A stretch of 64,000 nt of DNA from Piper betle (GCA_033002965.1 JAURVB010012658.1:390501-454500); one strand, 5' to 3'; positions 1-12,960 are shown, numbered from the stretch's first letter. Notes: a model not told the origin generated them from the sequence alone. Numbers and translations are program-made.

Positions 1-23
1 TACGCTACTGTGATCTTTTGCAG

Positions 24-1904
24 CTAATATTGTGCTTGGATCAAGTGCATTAGTAGGAAGGCTTTGGCCATTTCCTAATCTTACTGGGAATGGACATGGT
101 GGAAATTCTCAGTTCTCTCTTTCTCCACTCCAAGTAAAAATGCGTTGTCCTTCTACATGTCAATAATTTTTTTTTATCGTTGTCAAAATGTCGCTTTAAT
201 AATGGATAAGTGCGCATGATTTTTTTCGTATTTTCAAGCCCTATTAAATTTACGTGAATCTATACATATAATATAACTGGACATTTAGTTTGTATAATAT
301 AACTGGACATTTACGTGCACTTTCAGTTATTTTACAGTTTAAACCTTATTAAAGTATGTATTATTTATAGAATTGTGAAATCAAAATCAACTAGAAATAG
401 TAACTACCAATGATCTCTTGTTTATGCGTTATCATATTACTCTTTATCTGTTTCTTAAAGTGGGTAGAGTACCTAGTTAATTTGAATTTTTAATACTATT
501 ATTAATGCTCACTTTAGTAATTGAATGGTAAACTGTCAATAATAGTGGGAAAGGAGGAGAAAGGAAGAGGTAGACCTTGGGGTTTTCCTTTTAAGTGATG
601 CTTGCCTCTAGGTATCATGCAGAAGTACTTATTTTTCTGTTTGTTGGGAGTTTAATTTTTGTTTTTCACTCGGTGGTAATGCTTTAGAAAGAAAGACTGC
701 AACATCTGCAACAAAGGCTGGAAATTCCCTTTGATGGTACTCGCCATGATCATCAAGTAATTTTCTTCTGAGTTTTTTTTTAATTGCACTGTTTTGGCTA
801 TTTGTGTCATGTAGAAAGATGATAATTACTGTCTTTTTCTTATTTGTGGTTTGTGGATTTTGTTTTGATGAAAAGATGGACTAAGAGCCGTGTTTGGTGT
901 TATTGCATTATTCTGCTTGTTTTTCTTATATTGAATGAAGACAAGGTTGAAATTAAGTTCTTTATTTCAGGACGCATTGAAGCAACTTTGGAGGTTGGCT
1001 TATCCTGGTCGGGAACTTCCATCTCTCAAGTCAGAGCTGTGGACGGAGATGGGTTGGCAGGGTTCTGATCCCTCTACAGATTTCAGGTACCTTATCATAT
1101 TGTTGTCTTGTTTCTTTGATATTTTTTGGAGTTTCATGAAGTAACAAGGTTAATGTTTTGTAGGGGTGGTGGTTTTGTCTCACTTGAGAACTTGATCTTT
1201 TTTGCTGAGAATTATCCAGTATGCAGTCTTCTATTTGCATCTGATTTGAATGGTTTCTTTTTTATTTCAAGGTCTCTAAATAATGTTTCTACAATGTAGG
1301 ATTCTTTTCAGAGTTTGTTGCACAAGAAAGACGGGGATCGAGCTGAATGGGAGTATCCATTTGCTGTAGCTGGTGTGAATATTTCTTTCATGCTGGTGCA
1401 GATGTTAGACTTGCAATCAGGTGTTGCATTGTCTGCAATGAACTTGATTTTATGATTAATTTTGGAATTGATGCTTTTTTTCTTTAGAAGTTTTCCAAGT
1501 TTCAAGGTGTAGCGCCATAGTTGTAGCACTGATGTGAGTGGTTAAACTAATTATAATGGGAAAATGTTGTAGGCAAGCCTACAACAACAGCAGGATTTCG
1601 ATTTTTGGAGCTTCTTGGTCAAGATGGTGTGGCCTTCGATAACCTGTATTGCGTCGCATTTCAAATGATGGACGCCCAGTGGCTTGCAAAGCGTGCTTCA
1701 TACATGGAGTTCAATGTCAGTGTCACTCTCATGATGACAACCAATTTGATGTTATAAACACAACACATCTATTAAATTGAGTTTAACTCTGTTTGTATCC
1801 AGGAGGTTTTGAAGTCCACCAGAGTGCAACTGGAGCGGGAACTGGTATTGGAAGATGTATCGAGTGTGAAAGATTTACCGGCATATAATCTTCTCAAAAG
1901 CTAG
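24..1904 (+). CDS. ELMO/CED-12 domain protein, 3' part (5' end outside the window)
   Basis: Seven exons can be joined in phase: 24-133, 688-756, 971-1086, 1164-1218, 1300-1420, 1573-1715 and 1803-1904 (TAG at 1902-1904). Every junction has AG/GT splice signals, and the codon phase matches across each one. The product reads through family landmarks such as RLEIPFDGTRHDHQ, LWRLAYPGRELPSLKSELW, MGWQGSDPSTDFRGGGF, SLENLIFFAENYP, EWEYPFAVAGVNISFML and FDNLYCVAFQMMDAQWL, which are characteristic of plant ELMO-domain proteins (known). Animal ELMOD proteins act as GAPs for ARF/ARL GTPases, and ELMO1/CED-12 works with Dock-type Rac GEFs. The plant role is only inferred to be small-GTPase regulation. 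The first visible exon starts in phase 2, so at least one exon with the start codon lies to the left. The C-terminus ends about 20 residues after the ELMO core, which is normal. No disabling change is seen in the visible part. Confidence 0.93.
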
Positions 1905-4130
1905 CCGGAGCAAGCCAATTGAGGTATCTATCAGAAGCCATAATCAACATCTATATCACCTAATCCCAAGTGGGTCGAGGGAAGGATGTATTTGTCAGAT
2001 GTGTTGTTGGGTTGTAAAATTCCAGCAAAATTACGAACATGTAAGCCCTGTTTTTCACGGTGGCGGGGAACGAGCAAGCAAACACATACCGTTAATCTTA
2101 ATTATCACAAACATTCATTGCTCAAATCTGGTTAGTATCACTAAAAGTATCCTTGACGTTCGCCACGCAACAACAATGCTCTCTTATTCAATCTCTTATT
2201 TTATTTAAGTTTTACCTCCCGTCTTTTTACACAATTCACCAGGAAGGAACAACGTTGGTTGCCGTTGCAAATTGATTTGAGTGAAGCTTTTGTAGAATAT
2301 CCAGCAGCTTGTGATAATGTGAGAGTGACCCTATGGCACACCTCTGTTCATCTGAGCCGCCATTGAGTGCGAGCTTTCTTAACCGCAACAGGATCGTCTT
2401 GAATGATACAGGCCGTTCGCCCGCCCTTGTTTTACCACTCAAAGTTATCAAAGGCGTCATCTTCACCGATGCTACACTCTTCTTCGAGTTTATCGGTGAA
2501 GAAGAAAGCCAGAAGTATCGTCCAAAGCATGACATGAGATAATTATGACGGATCACAAGAAAGGGAGGACGTCATGAAGAGGACTTTGGAAAGTTTTGAA
2601 CGTGTTGCGATTAAGCAAAGAACTTTAGTACATTAGTACCGGTGACTAGTTATGAGGATTGGTTACCAGGACAAGCAAGGGGTAGAGGCTGAAACAACCG
2701 AACACGAGGATTGGTGTTTGTGAAGATCGGATATTGATTAAGAGGGTGGCTACTTAATTTTCGGGACAACTTATAAGTAAGGAATATTGATGAATAAGAA
2801 TATTATATCAGGGAGTGTTTGTATGCGATTGAGTATGAGTGATCGAGTAAGGTGTAAATAGTGGTATGTAATAAACCCCAATTGAAGTTTCTGTTCGGGT
2901 ACTAATTTCCTAATAGAGAGAGCAATATGGTACTCAGGTGTAAAAGTTGTTGTAAAGGATATCGGGTAAGAACAGAAAGCAACGATCGGTTGAGTTGATT
3001 ATTGGTATAGTGACCAATAATTTGATATTGATAGGGGGTGATTTGTTGTTATTCGTTTAGATCGAGTGTTGGACTTAAACAAAACAGTGGATTTAGAGGA
3101 TTTATTGGTTTTGGTGATTGGTTAGCCTTTAAATTATAACGTGGCGAATACCAGGAATTTATTTGAAAGTTGTTTTTAAAAATATATATTTTACTGTGTA
3201 ATTTATTGAAAGTTGAGTGTTTTGAGAGGGTAAAAATATGTCAAACAAAAAATTTAGTACAAAAAATTATACCCAAATTATGTGAGAAAGCACCAACTAC
3301 TAAGACGCCAAATAAAAAATTTAAGGCAAGAATCGCTCGTTGGACAAGGTACCAACTACTTAAGACTTACGGCACGTCCCTTGCGCTGGTGTTCGAGGAA
3401 AAGATGGAAATGGTGGGTCTTGGTGTTTTCAGACCGCTTTGCTCGTGCTGGCCAAAATTGACAGACGTACATATTCCGAATTGATGATGCTTAGGAAAAT
3501 CCCCGGGTAGTATGCTACCATTTAAGACAAAGGGAGGGCTTCGAAATCCCAGATAATCAAGTTACCCTCTTCCACTTTGGCTCCTAATGGACAAAGTCCG
3601 ACCGCAGAACGGCACATTCACACCAAGCACCGCTCCCATTTCCCACGGGTTCTGTTGGGACACGTTTTGAATCCCTGGTTCCGTCTAATAATAATCAAAA
3701 TTATTTATTTATTTATTTATTAGATTAATCCATCGGCTTCAGGCCTTAAACAAGCCGCCGAAACGAGAATTATTCGACATCGCACACTTAACCTTTTTTT
3801 ACTTTTTTCTTGTTTTTCGTAAAAAGAAAACTCCAAGACAGGATGGACTATTATCCAATAAAATATACCCACTAGGTGAGCAGAAAGGACCCTAAGGAGA
3901 GCATGGTAGCTAGCAGTACAACTTTGACTTCAACGTCACCACTGTGTGGCGGCCACATCTTGTCTTCCAACACCCACTCTCACCTTCAATATTTGTCTTG
4001 AGAAAACACCTTCAACTTTGTCAATTAAAAAAGTGTTAATTAGAACGCAAAACCATTATCCCATCGTCTTCCAATTTATACGTGTATATATATATATATA
4101 TATCCTTAAGACGCCCCAATACCAAGAAAA
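1905..4130. other. Intergenic region between convergent ELMO and MYB genes
   Basis: The first few hundred bases are the probable 3' UTR of the ELMO gene. Open frames of 106 codons (2236-2556, minus) and 104 codons (3170-3484, plus) occur, but I recognise no family in either. A (TTTA)n tract lies near 3705-3720 and a short (TA)n run near 4086-4102. No other gene is visible. Confidence 0.6.
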
Positions 4131-6258
4131 TCAATGAAGGGTGGACAGGTGTTCCCACTCACTCCCCCGCTCATCATAATTATCATCTGATCTTACAAGA
4201 CCAGCCGCGGGGAGCTTTCCCAGGGTAGTGGCCGCCGATTCCACAGCCGAGGCTTCGGAATTTGAATCGGAGTAATTAGAGGCATGCTCCACATGATGAC
4301 GACCCATCGGCATCTCCATGGGATGATGAGTAATACAATATTGATACTGAGCAGACTCGTCCAACTTCATCCCCGTATCCATGCCCGTGGCCGTGGCGGC
4401 CACGACCCTCGTCTTACAGCTGGGACCTGCAGTAGATCAGTGGGGGAGGTACACCATAAGAGATTAAGACCACATCCACCAATCGCCCCGTGATATAATA
4501 AAAAACACGAACGAATTATAAATATTAATTAATTATTTTTCAACTAATTACAAACTAATCAATACATAATAACATAAAAAATTAATGACACATCGATTAT
4601 TATATATAAAGTCCCTTACTATTATGATAATAATTATGATGGCCAAGTACCTGGGAGAAAGTCGTGAAATATGCTGAGCCGGGTGGTTTGTCGTTGAGGG
4701 GAGAAATGGTGGGAAGGTGTAGAAGGGGCGATGACGTTATGGATGGCAGCGTATGAGTTGAGAGAGAGATGGGTGCTGGCACCGCAGGTGGATGTCGAGG
4801 ACTCGTCACAAACGTTAGCGGTGGTGGCCGTGATCGGTGCCCAGGACTCGTCACAAACGTTAGCAGTGGTGGCCGTGATGGTGCTGGACCCGCTGCATGC
4901 ATTCACCACGTCGTTCATCATCTCCTTCTTGTGCGCCCAGCCCAAACTAGAGGATGCAATATGGGAGGTTTCCACTGGTTTCCTCCTCGACCTGTACGAA
5001 GTGGACTGCTCTCTGTGCTTCCTGGCCATGATTACATGCCAGTGGTTCTTAACTGCGTTGTCAGTCCTCCCCGGGAACAGCCTGGCGATCATGGCCCATT
5101 TGTTTCCGTACAGCCTGTGAGCTGCCAGCAGCTTCTTCTCTTCCTCATCACTGAAGGCTCGCCGGTTGATCCTTGGGTCCAGCTGGTTAAACCATCTCAA
5201 CCTGCAGCTTTTCCCTGCACTCCACAATGCAGACACAATTACTCAGACTGGCCCCTCGGTGCAAAACTAAATCATTTTTGGAACTGCAAACTAATCATCA
5301 TCAAGAATCCAAAGCCCCTGAACATGCACCAATCTTCCATTTAAAATGATCATACATCATATGCTTGCATTAACATGCAGTTGATCTGTAGTTTAAGATT
5401 ATTAGACAACTGATCTTATTGTTCGTTTTTTATCTCTTTACAAAAGCAAATAAAATCAAAGAGAAAGAAAAGTAAACCGTTTCTAGCTGGAGCTTGAGCT
5501 TGCTTAAAGAGAAAGTGATAAATCTTTCCGTAATGGACAGACATATGCAATATGATTATTGATGCGTAAAAGAACGCGACAAAATCGTCGGTGCCTGAGG
5601 AATGGGCGGTAAAAGTAGTAATTTTGCAGTAACAAAATTAAACACAATCACAAGATAGGAAGTCCAGAGAGAGGCATGCAGTGTGTTGTAAACTTGTGAA
5701 AGTGCATAGCAAGACAAAGTTTAATTAGGAAAAAATCAAAGCGGAATTAATGGCGCTGGTCTTTCAATATTCAAGAAGAAAGATCACTATATGATCTTGT
5801 GATAAGGATGTACGTGTAAATGCTGTGTGTGTGTGCTGCTGGTAGCCATTACCTGATCTTCCCTCAAGCTTCTCCGCAATGAGGTTCCAGTTCTGAGGGC
5901 CATACTGAGCCACTAGCTCTCGGAGCTTGGCGTCCTCAGCCGGCCTCCAATGGCCCCGGGCACAAAGCTTGGCCTGCCCACCATCCTGGCCAGCTTTAAC
6001 CACATATCGGTCGTCGCCTTCCTCGGTCTCTCTCTCACCACCCTCACCTCCCCCGGGATCTGTCGGCTCCATCCTCTGGTAGTCTGCAGCTGTCATCTCG
6101 CCCTCCGTGGCTGCCCGATCCGTGATCTGAAATCCCATGTCGAAGTTTTTGCACACTCCCGCCACATTAGAATGAGCAATGGAAGCAAGAGCAGCGGGGT
6201 GAGCCCTCGTCTGAACAAAGCCGCTCACTACTGAGCATTTCCTGTCGAACCTCTCCAT
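4131..6258 (-). CDS. R2R3-MYB transcription factor, subgroup 21 (MYB52/54/56/105/117-like)
   Basis: Three exons on the minus strand: 6258-5853, 5214-4651 and 4426-4131. The junctions are G|GT...AG|GG and G|GT...AG|GT and the phases agree, giving 421 residues. R2 begins near residue 101 (RGHWRPAEDAKLRELVAQYG, NWNLIAEKLEGRSGKSCRLR) and R3 follows (NQLDPRINRRAFSDEEEKKL, YGNKWAMIARLFPGRTDNAV, KNHWHVIMARKHREQ). The regularly spaced tryptophans of R2 are present, and R3 starts with the usual Phe. The first intron falls in R2 after GRSG, as in most plant R2R3-MYBs. A C-terminal IFHDFLPG stretch resembles the subgroup 21 motif. Known members regulate organ boundaries, lateral organ separation, secondary walls or seed mucilage; which applies here cannot be told. 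The start at 6258 is the first ATG after an in-frame TGA at 6276-6274. About 98 residues precede R2, rich in Gly and Glu. A 15-residue unit (ITATTANVCDES plus three) is duplicated in exon 2. Confidence 0.93.
4801..4880. repeat. 45-bp coding minisatellite (two units) inside the MYB gene
   Basis: Two head-to-tail copies start at 4801 and 4846 with only a few mismatches. On the minus strand they encode ITATTANVCDESWAP followed by ITATTANVCDESSTS, so the expansion keeps the frame. It lies downstream of the MYB repeats, in the presumed regulatory C-terminal part. Confidence 0.85.
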
Positions 6259-9200
6259 CTCTCCCTTCCTCCGTCAAGGCTGGCCGCCAATATTGCTTCA
6301 AAGTGAAAAGTTTGTCTTTGTGGGATGGAAAATTAAGAAAAGGTTGAAACTTTTCGAATAAATATATACATGGCTACGATGAAATGAAATAAGCATATAT
6401 ATGAGCACCAGGAAGTGAAGTCCTGACAGAGAGAGGTAAACCAAAGAGTCCTGTCCAGTAAAGAGCAAACTTGTTCTAAGAAGCGGTCTTCTTAGTAGTA
6501 TATGGCCGGATGGGGAGACGGAGCAGTTACAAAAGGGTTTTAAGCAGAAGATGGCCGTGAGGGAGCGGAAGAGCTCTTGGAGGGGAAAATCACGCAGTGG
6601 TGGCAAGGACTCGCACTTACAAGAGCGCTGTGACCGCCGGAAGAAGAGAAGGAACATAGACGAAGACAATCAATCAGGTGAAGACAGAGAGACACAGAAG
6701 AAAGCCGGGAAGGGGGAGGAAAGAAAGGATTTATTAAACAAAAGAGGTTGGGGAACTTGGCTACTATGGCAAATAATAATAATAAAAAATAGAAATAGTA
6801 ACGAATAAATAAAAAATTGAGGATAAAAGGAAAGAGAAGGACACACGGTTGTGTAATGCAACCGGTGGCGGACATGGGTCCGCCAGTAGGCTAGGGGTCT
6901 GGGCATGAAGGAAGGGTAAGGGGAGAGAGAGAGGTCACAGTCGTCATACTCGTGGAGATGACAGAAGAGAAGCAGAGGGAGTTTGCTTACTTTGAGAGTG
7001 AGAGGAAGACTGATTGCGAGATGCATGTGTTGAGTTGTTAGGACTTTGGAGTTTGGAGCCTATGAACTTCGGGAATTCACAAATTTGGCTTTTAAGTAAT
7101 TTGCTAAGTCGATGACCGCTCGTGTGGATTTGTCCCCTCTTCCCCACCCAGGCTCTCCCATTCCTCTTCCTTCTTTACCTATGTCCCTCTCCATCACACT
7201 CCTTTCCAAGTATAATTGTCCTTACCCTACTTTTTTTTTCTTTTAATTCAACCGCTCTCTCTTTCATGCTCCGTTAAAAATTGAAAAAAAGGACACTCTT
7301 TCTTTCTCTTTCCTTTTGGCTTTTCACGTGGAAATGAATGAGAACAGAGAGAGGAGATAAAAAGGGGCCACGGGAGGTGAATCAATAAAAAGGAAAAATA
7401 TATGGGGTGGGGCTAACTTAAGAAGGCCAGTTTCGGGCGCCTCCTCTTGATGGTGGGGCGGGGCACAGCAGATGAAATGAGTGCTGGAGGCGGCCTTTTA
7501 ACTGAGGGGCGCAATGAGCTATTGCATGCCTTTTTTGACTGTCGAGTGATCGTAGCTTTAGCCTTTTGACTCTCATTTGTTATCAATTAATTAATGATTT
7601 TGACCCTTATTGAAACGAAACATACGGCAAAAAAATTAAAAAATAATATATATATATATATATATTATTGTTCCTTGCTAAACCAACCATTTTTGTCTTT
7701 TAGGAAGAATAGAAACGAAGTGTCGCAGAATTTAAAAAGAACAAAGAGGAAAGAAAGAATTAATTACAAGAGCAAGAGCGAGAAGGGGCTTGTCGCACAA
7801 AGTCATGCGTTAGGCATTTTTAAGACGATGGGATGGGGAAGGGGGGGGATTATTATTTATTATTTATAAAGGGAAGGTGTTAATGGTGGCGGGTGGGGGG
7901 GGGGAGAGGAGGGGAGGAATCTAACGCACAACCACTGGGCGCGCGAAACCAGCCAACTGCTCCAAAACAAACTTCACACGCCCTCCTATCCCCACCCGCA
8001 CACGCCCCACCAAACTGCTTACGCACTTTGACATCTTCTTTCCAGCCTTGATCTTCCGGCAAAAGAAATCTCTACGAGAGGTGGCACTCTCATTTACTAT
8101 ACACCCATGTTTTTACCCATTCAACTTAACTGCAACCAGAATGGAAACACACATCAATGCCAACAAACAACAAACAAACAAACGAGCAGTAGTAGTAACT
8201 AGTCAAGCACTTGTGACCACGGACTGGGGGAAATGGAATACTCCTCGTGTGTCATGATTTCCGACTAGCGCAACTGTTGGTACTGCACCCAGTCGAAGTG
8301 ACGGAGGGGTAAAACTGAAGGCCAATAAAAACACACAAGTGGAGTCAAGATAGGGAAAGATTTGATGCAGATGGCATGGGAACTGGGAAGAGGAAGCAGC
8401 GAACCCGGCCAAGTAGTAAGGCAGGCAGCAACAGTAGTTTGACAGCAGTGAGCGCGGGTGAGGTCTGTGCCCGCAGGCCGTGGCAGTGCAAGATGACAAG
8501 GTGAGAAACTGCTGCCACCCGTGCACTGCATTTAATTAAAATGTGGGGGAACTGGGAGGTAAAAAAGAGAGAGGAGGGTCCTCATCTTTCAAATTTAGTT
8601 TCAACTAAACTCAAGAGTAGCATGCCACTGCCACTACCACAAGTCCACACAGCTTGCCTGCTACTTTACTTGCTAGTACTCCGCTACTGACACTGACGAT
8701 ATTGGATGAGATTTAGGGGGTTGGTGCTGGGGCATAACTCATAAGAGCGAGCGTGTATGTGTTATATGTATCGGGATATTGAAGGGGCCATCCCGGGGGA
8801 CAAGGAAGAGGCCGTGTTTTCTATTTACCCTCCCGCAGCTTCCAGCAAAAAATTAGGAGAGGAAGATTTTTAAGTAGGCAAATAAGGTTTATAAAAGAAA
8901 TAGGTGGAGTGAAAAGATGGGGATGACGTTAAAAGGGAAGGGAAGAGAGATGGGTTGCAATTAGCAATGAATGTGATATCATGTAATGCCCAATGCCATG
9001 TACATTTCACGAATGAATGAATAAGAACCCCTTTAACCGCCACTAATAGAGTGCAAACAACTTAACCAAAGCTAGTTCATTTGTGACGCCCTCCGCGAAT
9101 TATTAAGCGAAGGGAAATGAGGGAAGAGCGGCAAAAATAGAAAAGGAAATTATAAGAAGGGGATGAGATGAGCAAGTGGAGGGAGGGAGGGAAACAGGAC

Positions 9201-10217
9201 TGTCGGGAAGTGGGTGAGGCGGAGGAGATGGAGAATTGAATTGAAAAAAACAGAAGAAGATGAGACGGTTAGAGTTGTTTGTCGGGAAAGGGGGTTTGTT
9301 TGAAGTTGGAAATTAGAGATTCAGAGGGGGTGTGGGAGAGAGGGAGAAACACGCGGGAATAGAGGATGGATGGGTCGGGGGCAAACAAAGAAACCGTTTG
9401 GCTTCCATCCGATCCATTGACGGGGGTACAGGTGCATGTATCCATTGAAGAATGGCCGCCCGGGGACGTCCTCCCCTCCCAAAAAGCCGCGAGCCGTAAC
9501 GATTTTCTGAATTCCGGACCCACCACGTTTGTCCTTTTCAATTTTCTTTTCTTTTTTAACAATTTCATCACACTCTCGCCGGGCCTTATTCCCGACTGCC
9601 GTCTTTTAATTCATGAACCCATTTTTTCCCCGATCAAACATACAAACGTAAGTTTATGCCTGAGAGAGGAAGGGCACTCTTTGATATTTAATTTTAACAC
9701 TCACTATTCACATGCAAGAGCTCACGCGTGCAATTTTTTTACAAAATAAATCACATGGATAAACAAGAGCAAGCATTCCTCAAACTATTTTCACTTTGAA
9801 TTTAGGTCGTTTGCTTTTATATATATTATATTATTATTAATGCTCGATCTAACTGAAACCTGTAAAGAGTAGCATTCTCTAATACTTAAATCTTAATAGT
9901 ATTGTATCTTTATACTCTAGAGCAGAAGAAGACATCCCACTCCGTTATCCGAGCGGTCAGTATTTAGGGTTAGATAATTATAGACAAACATATTACAATA
10001 TCGGATGAGGTCAACCTGTTAATCACGGGGTTTATCAATTAAACTTTTACTATAAAATCAATTAGATGACTGAATTACGTATGAGTGGAGTTATATGGAA
10101 ATTTTTATTTTAGGTGTTTTATTTATAAAAGTTATTATGAGTCTGTTCATTATTACCACCTTTGATTTTTTCTCTTCAATTTTTTCTTCCCTCCATTATT
10201 TATTTAGTATATACTGT
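6259..10217. other. Region upstream of the MYB gene, no gene recognised
   Basis: This 4 kb holds long purine-rich/pyrimidine-rich stretches (for example 6540-6760, 7860-7920 and 9120-9320) that create many spurious open frames on both strands. A (TA)n run lies at about 7647-7667. The part next to 6258 should contain the 5' leader and promoter of the minus-strand MYB gene, but no motif can be singled out with confidence. Confidence 0.5.
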
Positions 10218-10400
10218 TAGAAATTATTATTTAATCAGAGGATACAACCTTTTATAAAATTGACCACTAGCTAAAAGATTTACAATTAACTTTGATAATT
10301 CTTACCCCTTCACGGTATAAAAATATGTTCACTATGGTCACTGCGATGTAAAAATATATACTAATTGTTCTTTCACACCATGTAATCAAACCCAAGTGCG
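10218..10400. repeat. Dispersed repeat fragment (copy 1), related to 12804-12960
   Basis: Shares ordered blocks with 12804-12960: an AAATTATTATTTAAT block, ACAACCTTTTATAAAA, TTAACTTTGATAA, TACCCCTTCA and TATAAAAATATG. Both copies run in the same direction. No coding capacity or terminal structure was found, so the element class is unknown. Confidence 0.55.
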
Positions 10401-10539
10401 ATGTAAAAATATATATTACTAGCTCTCACCTGAGAAACAGTCTAGAGTGGTTCAAAAATTAAAGGTAGAGGATAAGAAGAAGGAGCAAATAAGAGAACGC
10501 GGACAAAGATTTTAAGCTATCAAATATAGAACTAACCAA

Positions 10540-11880
10540 GGGGGCTTAACTTCTATAAATACTTCATGCCAAATCTTTGTAAAAGGGGGGCTTGTAAGTT
10601 AAAAGGTTTAAAAAAAAAAAAAAAGAGTAGAAGAAAGAAGCAAGAAAGAAATAAGGAAGGGGAGGAGCCCCTCGTTGGAGATCCATCTCAGATGCAACCT
10701 ACTAGGGCTCCGGTGCAAAGCTTAGAGTGCCCCCGACGTAACCAAGCCAAGAACCACAGCCATCGACAGCCACCTTTGCTGGAAAAAGTCAAGAAAAGCC
10801 CCCAATCAGATTAATAAATAGCATCAAGTAGTCACCTTCATCCCCTCCATCCAGCCATCTCAGGTCGTCTTTGACCACTCCACTGCCTCTAACAAACTCC
10901 CACTATTTCCCTCGACACAAGCCAGTCAAGATCCGTGGTCGAGGAAGCTTGATGTCACCAAAATCTTATTGTGAAGCACCCAATTAGAGCAGGAAACATG
11001 TGCAAGAGGCCGCACTTGGAGCCTTTCACTGGCCAACTAGCACCATTACAGACCAAGTTCGTATGCCAAGATTATAGCATGCACATCTCTCTATCAACTT
11101 GTGCCTTTTTCATTTCATTGAGGAAGCTCTCCATCACCGAGATACAGTCCAAAAAACTCCCACTGGAGTAGCAAAATAGAAAAGTGCATAGGAAGCTACT
11201 AATTTGTAGATCTCCATCCAGCCACCCTAGTTCATCTCCAGCCACACCTAAAGTTCCACCAGGATCGTCTCAACATCAAACATAGGCCCAAATAGAGAGT
11301 TTCCTCCGAGGAAGCTCGGTAAACAGCCCAAAAAACCGTTGTCGGAGCAGCGCGACAATAATAAGTGGCCAACGTCTCGGAGTTTGTCCGGCCGATCGCC
11401 ACCATCGTAGGACAAGAAGCCATTGTCAACAGGTTTCCCTTGTCGCCAGATACAAACCCAAATCAAGCCCCTTCGCATTCGGCTGCCACAGTTGTCAGAA
11501 AACGGCGATAAAGTCCAACTAAAGACTAGTTTCGCCGAAAATTTTTGGCATCACCTCTATCGATCAGAGGTGCCACTAGCCACCGAATCACAACCAAAAG
11601 CTTCATCGCTTCGAGATCTACCTATATGGGCCGTCTTTCCTCACTGTCGTCATCGAGAATGCCACCGCTGGAGTCCCAAAATCATCGTTGCATCACCTGT
11701 GTAATCAGGTCTATCAGGTTCATTTATCACTGATCATGAATAAGCCTGTCATTCGCATTTGTGAAGAGTTGTTTAGTGAACTGACCATGAAGCTAGACCA
11801 CATTTGCAACCCGCCACAACTCGAATTTGATCTTACGTACCGTACACCACTTGCTACCCAATGCACCTAGAAATCTCCAA
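10540..11880 (+). mobile_element. LTR-like block with core promoter (copy 1), related to 62885-63760
   Basis: A TATAAATA box at about 10554-10561 is followed about 20-30 nt later by GGGGGGCTTGT and then a long purine-rich leader with GGAGGAGCCCCTCGT. The same order occurs at 62888-63020 in the same direction. Further matching islands follow, for example CTCCAGCCACACC near 11237 and 63207, and CGATAAAGTCCAAC/CAATAAAGTCCCAAC near 11504 and 63487. This suggests two decayed copies of one retroelement family: a promoter and leader, perhaps an LTR, without recognisable protein domains. Short open frames here (for example 10566-10814) are low-complexity and not credible genes. Exact ends are not determined. 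Confidence 0.45.
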
Positions 11881-12391
11881 AAGCCTGTGCACATCATCGA
11901 GCTTGATCCAGTATTTTCCAGGTTTGAAATGGTTTAGTTCAGCTTATTATCACTCTGAAAATCATTTGAAGGCCTTCTTGATTTCCGATTGAAACAAAAC
12001 TTACTACCCTACTATTTTTGGGTGCTCTGGATGAATTAGTAAAGTTATTTTGAAGATTTGAAAAATAAAGAGTCATACTAGGGTATTAGATTCAAAGATT
12101 TCAAAGGCAAATTTATTTAAATATGGTAAAATTAACTATTTTATGTAAAGTATAAAATCAAATAGAAAATATTAAATTTGTGGTTATCAAAAAATCGTGG
12201 ATTGACTTAGGGATTTGAGTTAAACCCTAAAGAACCATGCACTCACAACACTTTTATATTTTTAGGTTTTACTCATACGATTTTTTTGTGTGACAAAGGT
12301 ATCATTTGTCCCATTGAACCCATCTAATTTATTTGACCGGAAGCGAAGGCTAATTGCAGGAGCGAAAACCCCATGCCCAAACATTAATGTA
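11881..12391. other. AT-rich intergenic DNA
   Basis: Nothing recognisable as a gene, RNA or mobile element was seen here. Confidence 0.5.
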
Positions 12392-12721
12392 GTCGTAAAA
12401 AAATTGATAAAGAGAATTAAGGCTAATTTTATATTCTAGGAAGGTTATTAATAATCCTAATATTTTGAATTATTCATATTTAACAATATACAATATGTAT
12501 GCATACGGAGGTTTAATTTTAATTTTCCATAATTATTAGAAAATCATTATAATTATCAATTTCAATATATACTAGAAATTAAACATCAATCCATAGGGAA
12601 GAAAAATAGATGATTTATATTCACTTAAGCTTAGACACCTTGAACTTAATTTGGCTAGCTAGCTAGTTTGCATACAGCTGCACACTGCGACTATACTTCC
12701 TGATTAGTTATATATTGGAAA

Positions 12722-12764
<43 letters not shown>

Positions 12765-12812
12765 GAGTGGTACTAGTTAGCGCGGGACCATAGTTTTAAA
12801 ACACAAAATTAT
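12392..12812. repeat. About 430-bp duplicated segment, copy A
   Basis: Near-identical in order and sequence to 14073-14512 in direct orientation. Shared landmarks include CCTAATATTTTGAATTATTC, ATACAATATGTATGCATACG, CACCTTGAACTTAATTTGGC, GCTAGCTAGCTAGTT and GGACCATAGTTTTAAAACAC. Both copies contain a (TG)n/(TA)n microsatellite of different length after GTTATATATTGGAAAGTGT. The element class is unknown. Confidence 0.85.
12731..12760. repeat. (TA)15 microsatellite
   Basis: Uninterrupted TA dinucleotides directly after a short (TG)n run, inside duplicated segment A. Length differs from the matching tract in copy B (about 14405-14434), as expected for a mutable microsatellite. Confidence 0.95.
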
Positions 12813-12960
12813 TATTTAATTAGGCTAAAGGTTATATCTTTTTTAAAGCATACAACCTTTTATAAAAATGGAAACCAGCAACAAGATATTACCATTAACT
12901 TTGATAAGTGATACCCCTTCAATTTATAAAAATATGATCAGTATGGTCGATGTATAAGTT
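12804..12960. repeat. Dispersed repeat fragment (copy 2), related to 10218-10400
   Basis: Starts where duplicated segment A ends and carries the same ordered blocks as 10218-10400 (ACAACCTTTTATAAAA, TTAACTTTGATAA, ATACCCCTTCA, TATAAAAATATGATCA). It is absent after duplicated segment B, which helps date the rearrangements. Confidence 0.55.

Noticed and set aside
2236..2556. 106-codon minus-strand open frame (and overlapping plus frame) downstream of the ELMO gene
   Set aside because: No recognisable motif, no splice context that extends it, and both strands are open over the same bases. It could be an old gene fragment, but there is no support.
3170..3484. 104-codon plus-strand open frame
   Set aside because: Lys-rich, no family resemblance, lies in repeat-like intergenic DNA.
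4731..5344. Long plus-strand open frames across the MYB gene
   Set aside because: Shadows of the GC-rich minus-strand MYB exon 2; only the minus strand shows conserved R3 residues.
6298..7147. Several overlapping frames upstream of the MYB start
   Set aside because: Generated by purine/pyrimidine-biased low-complexity DNA; no conserved residues.
8203..8531. 88- and 107-codon minus-strand frames
   Set aside because: Overlapping frames on one strand, Cys/His-rich by chance, no domain or splice partner.
10566..11870. Series of short plus-strand frames
   Set aside because: Fall in the LTR-like block; sequence is low-complexity and not conserved in the related block at 62.9-63.7 kb.
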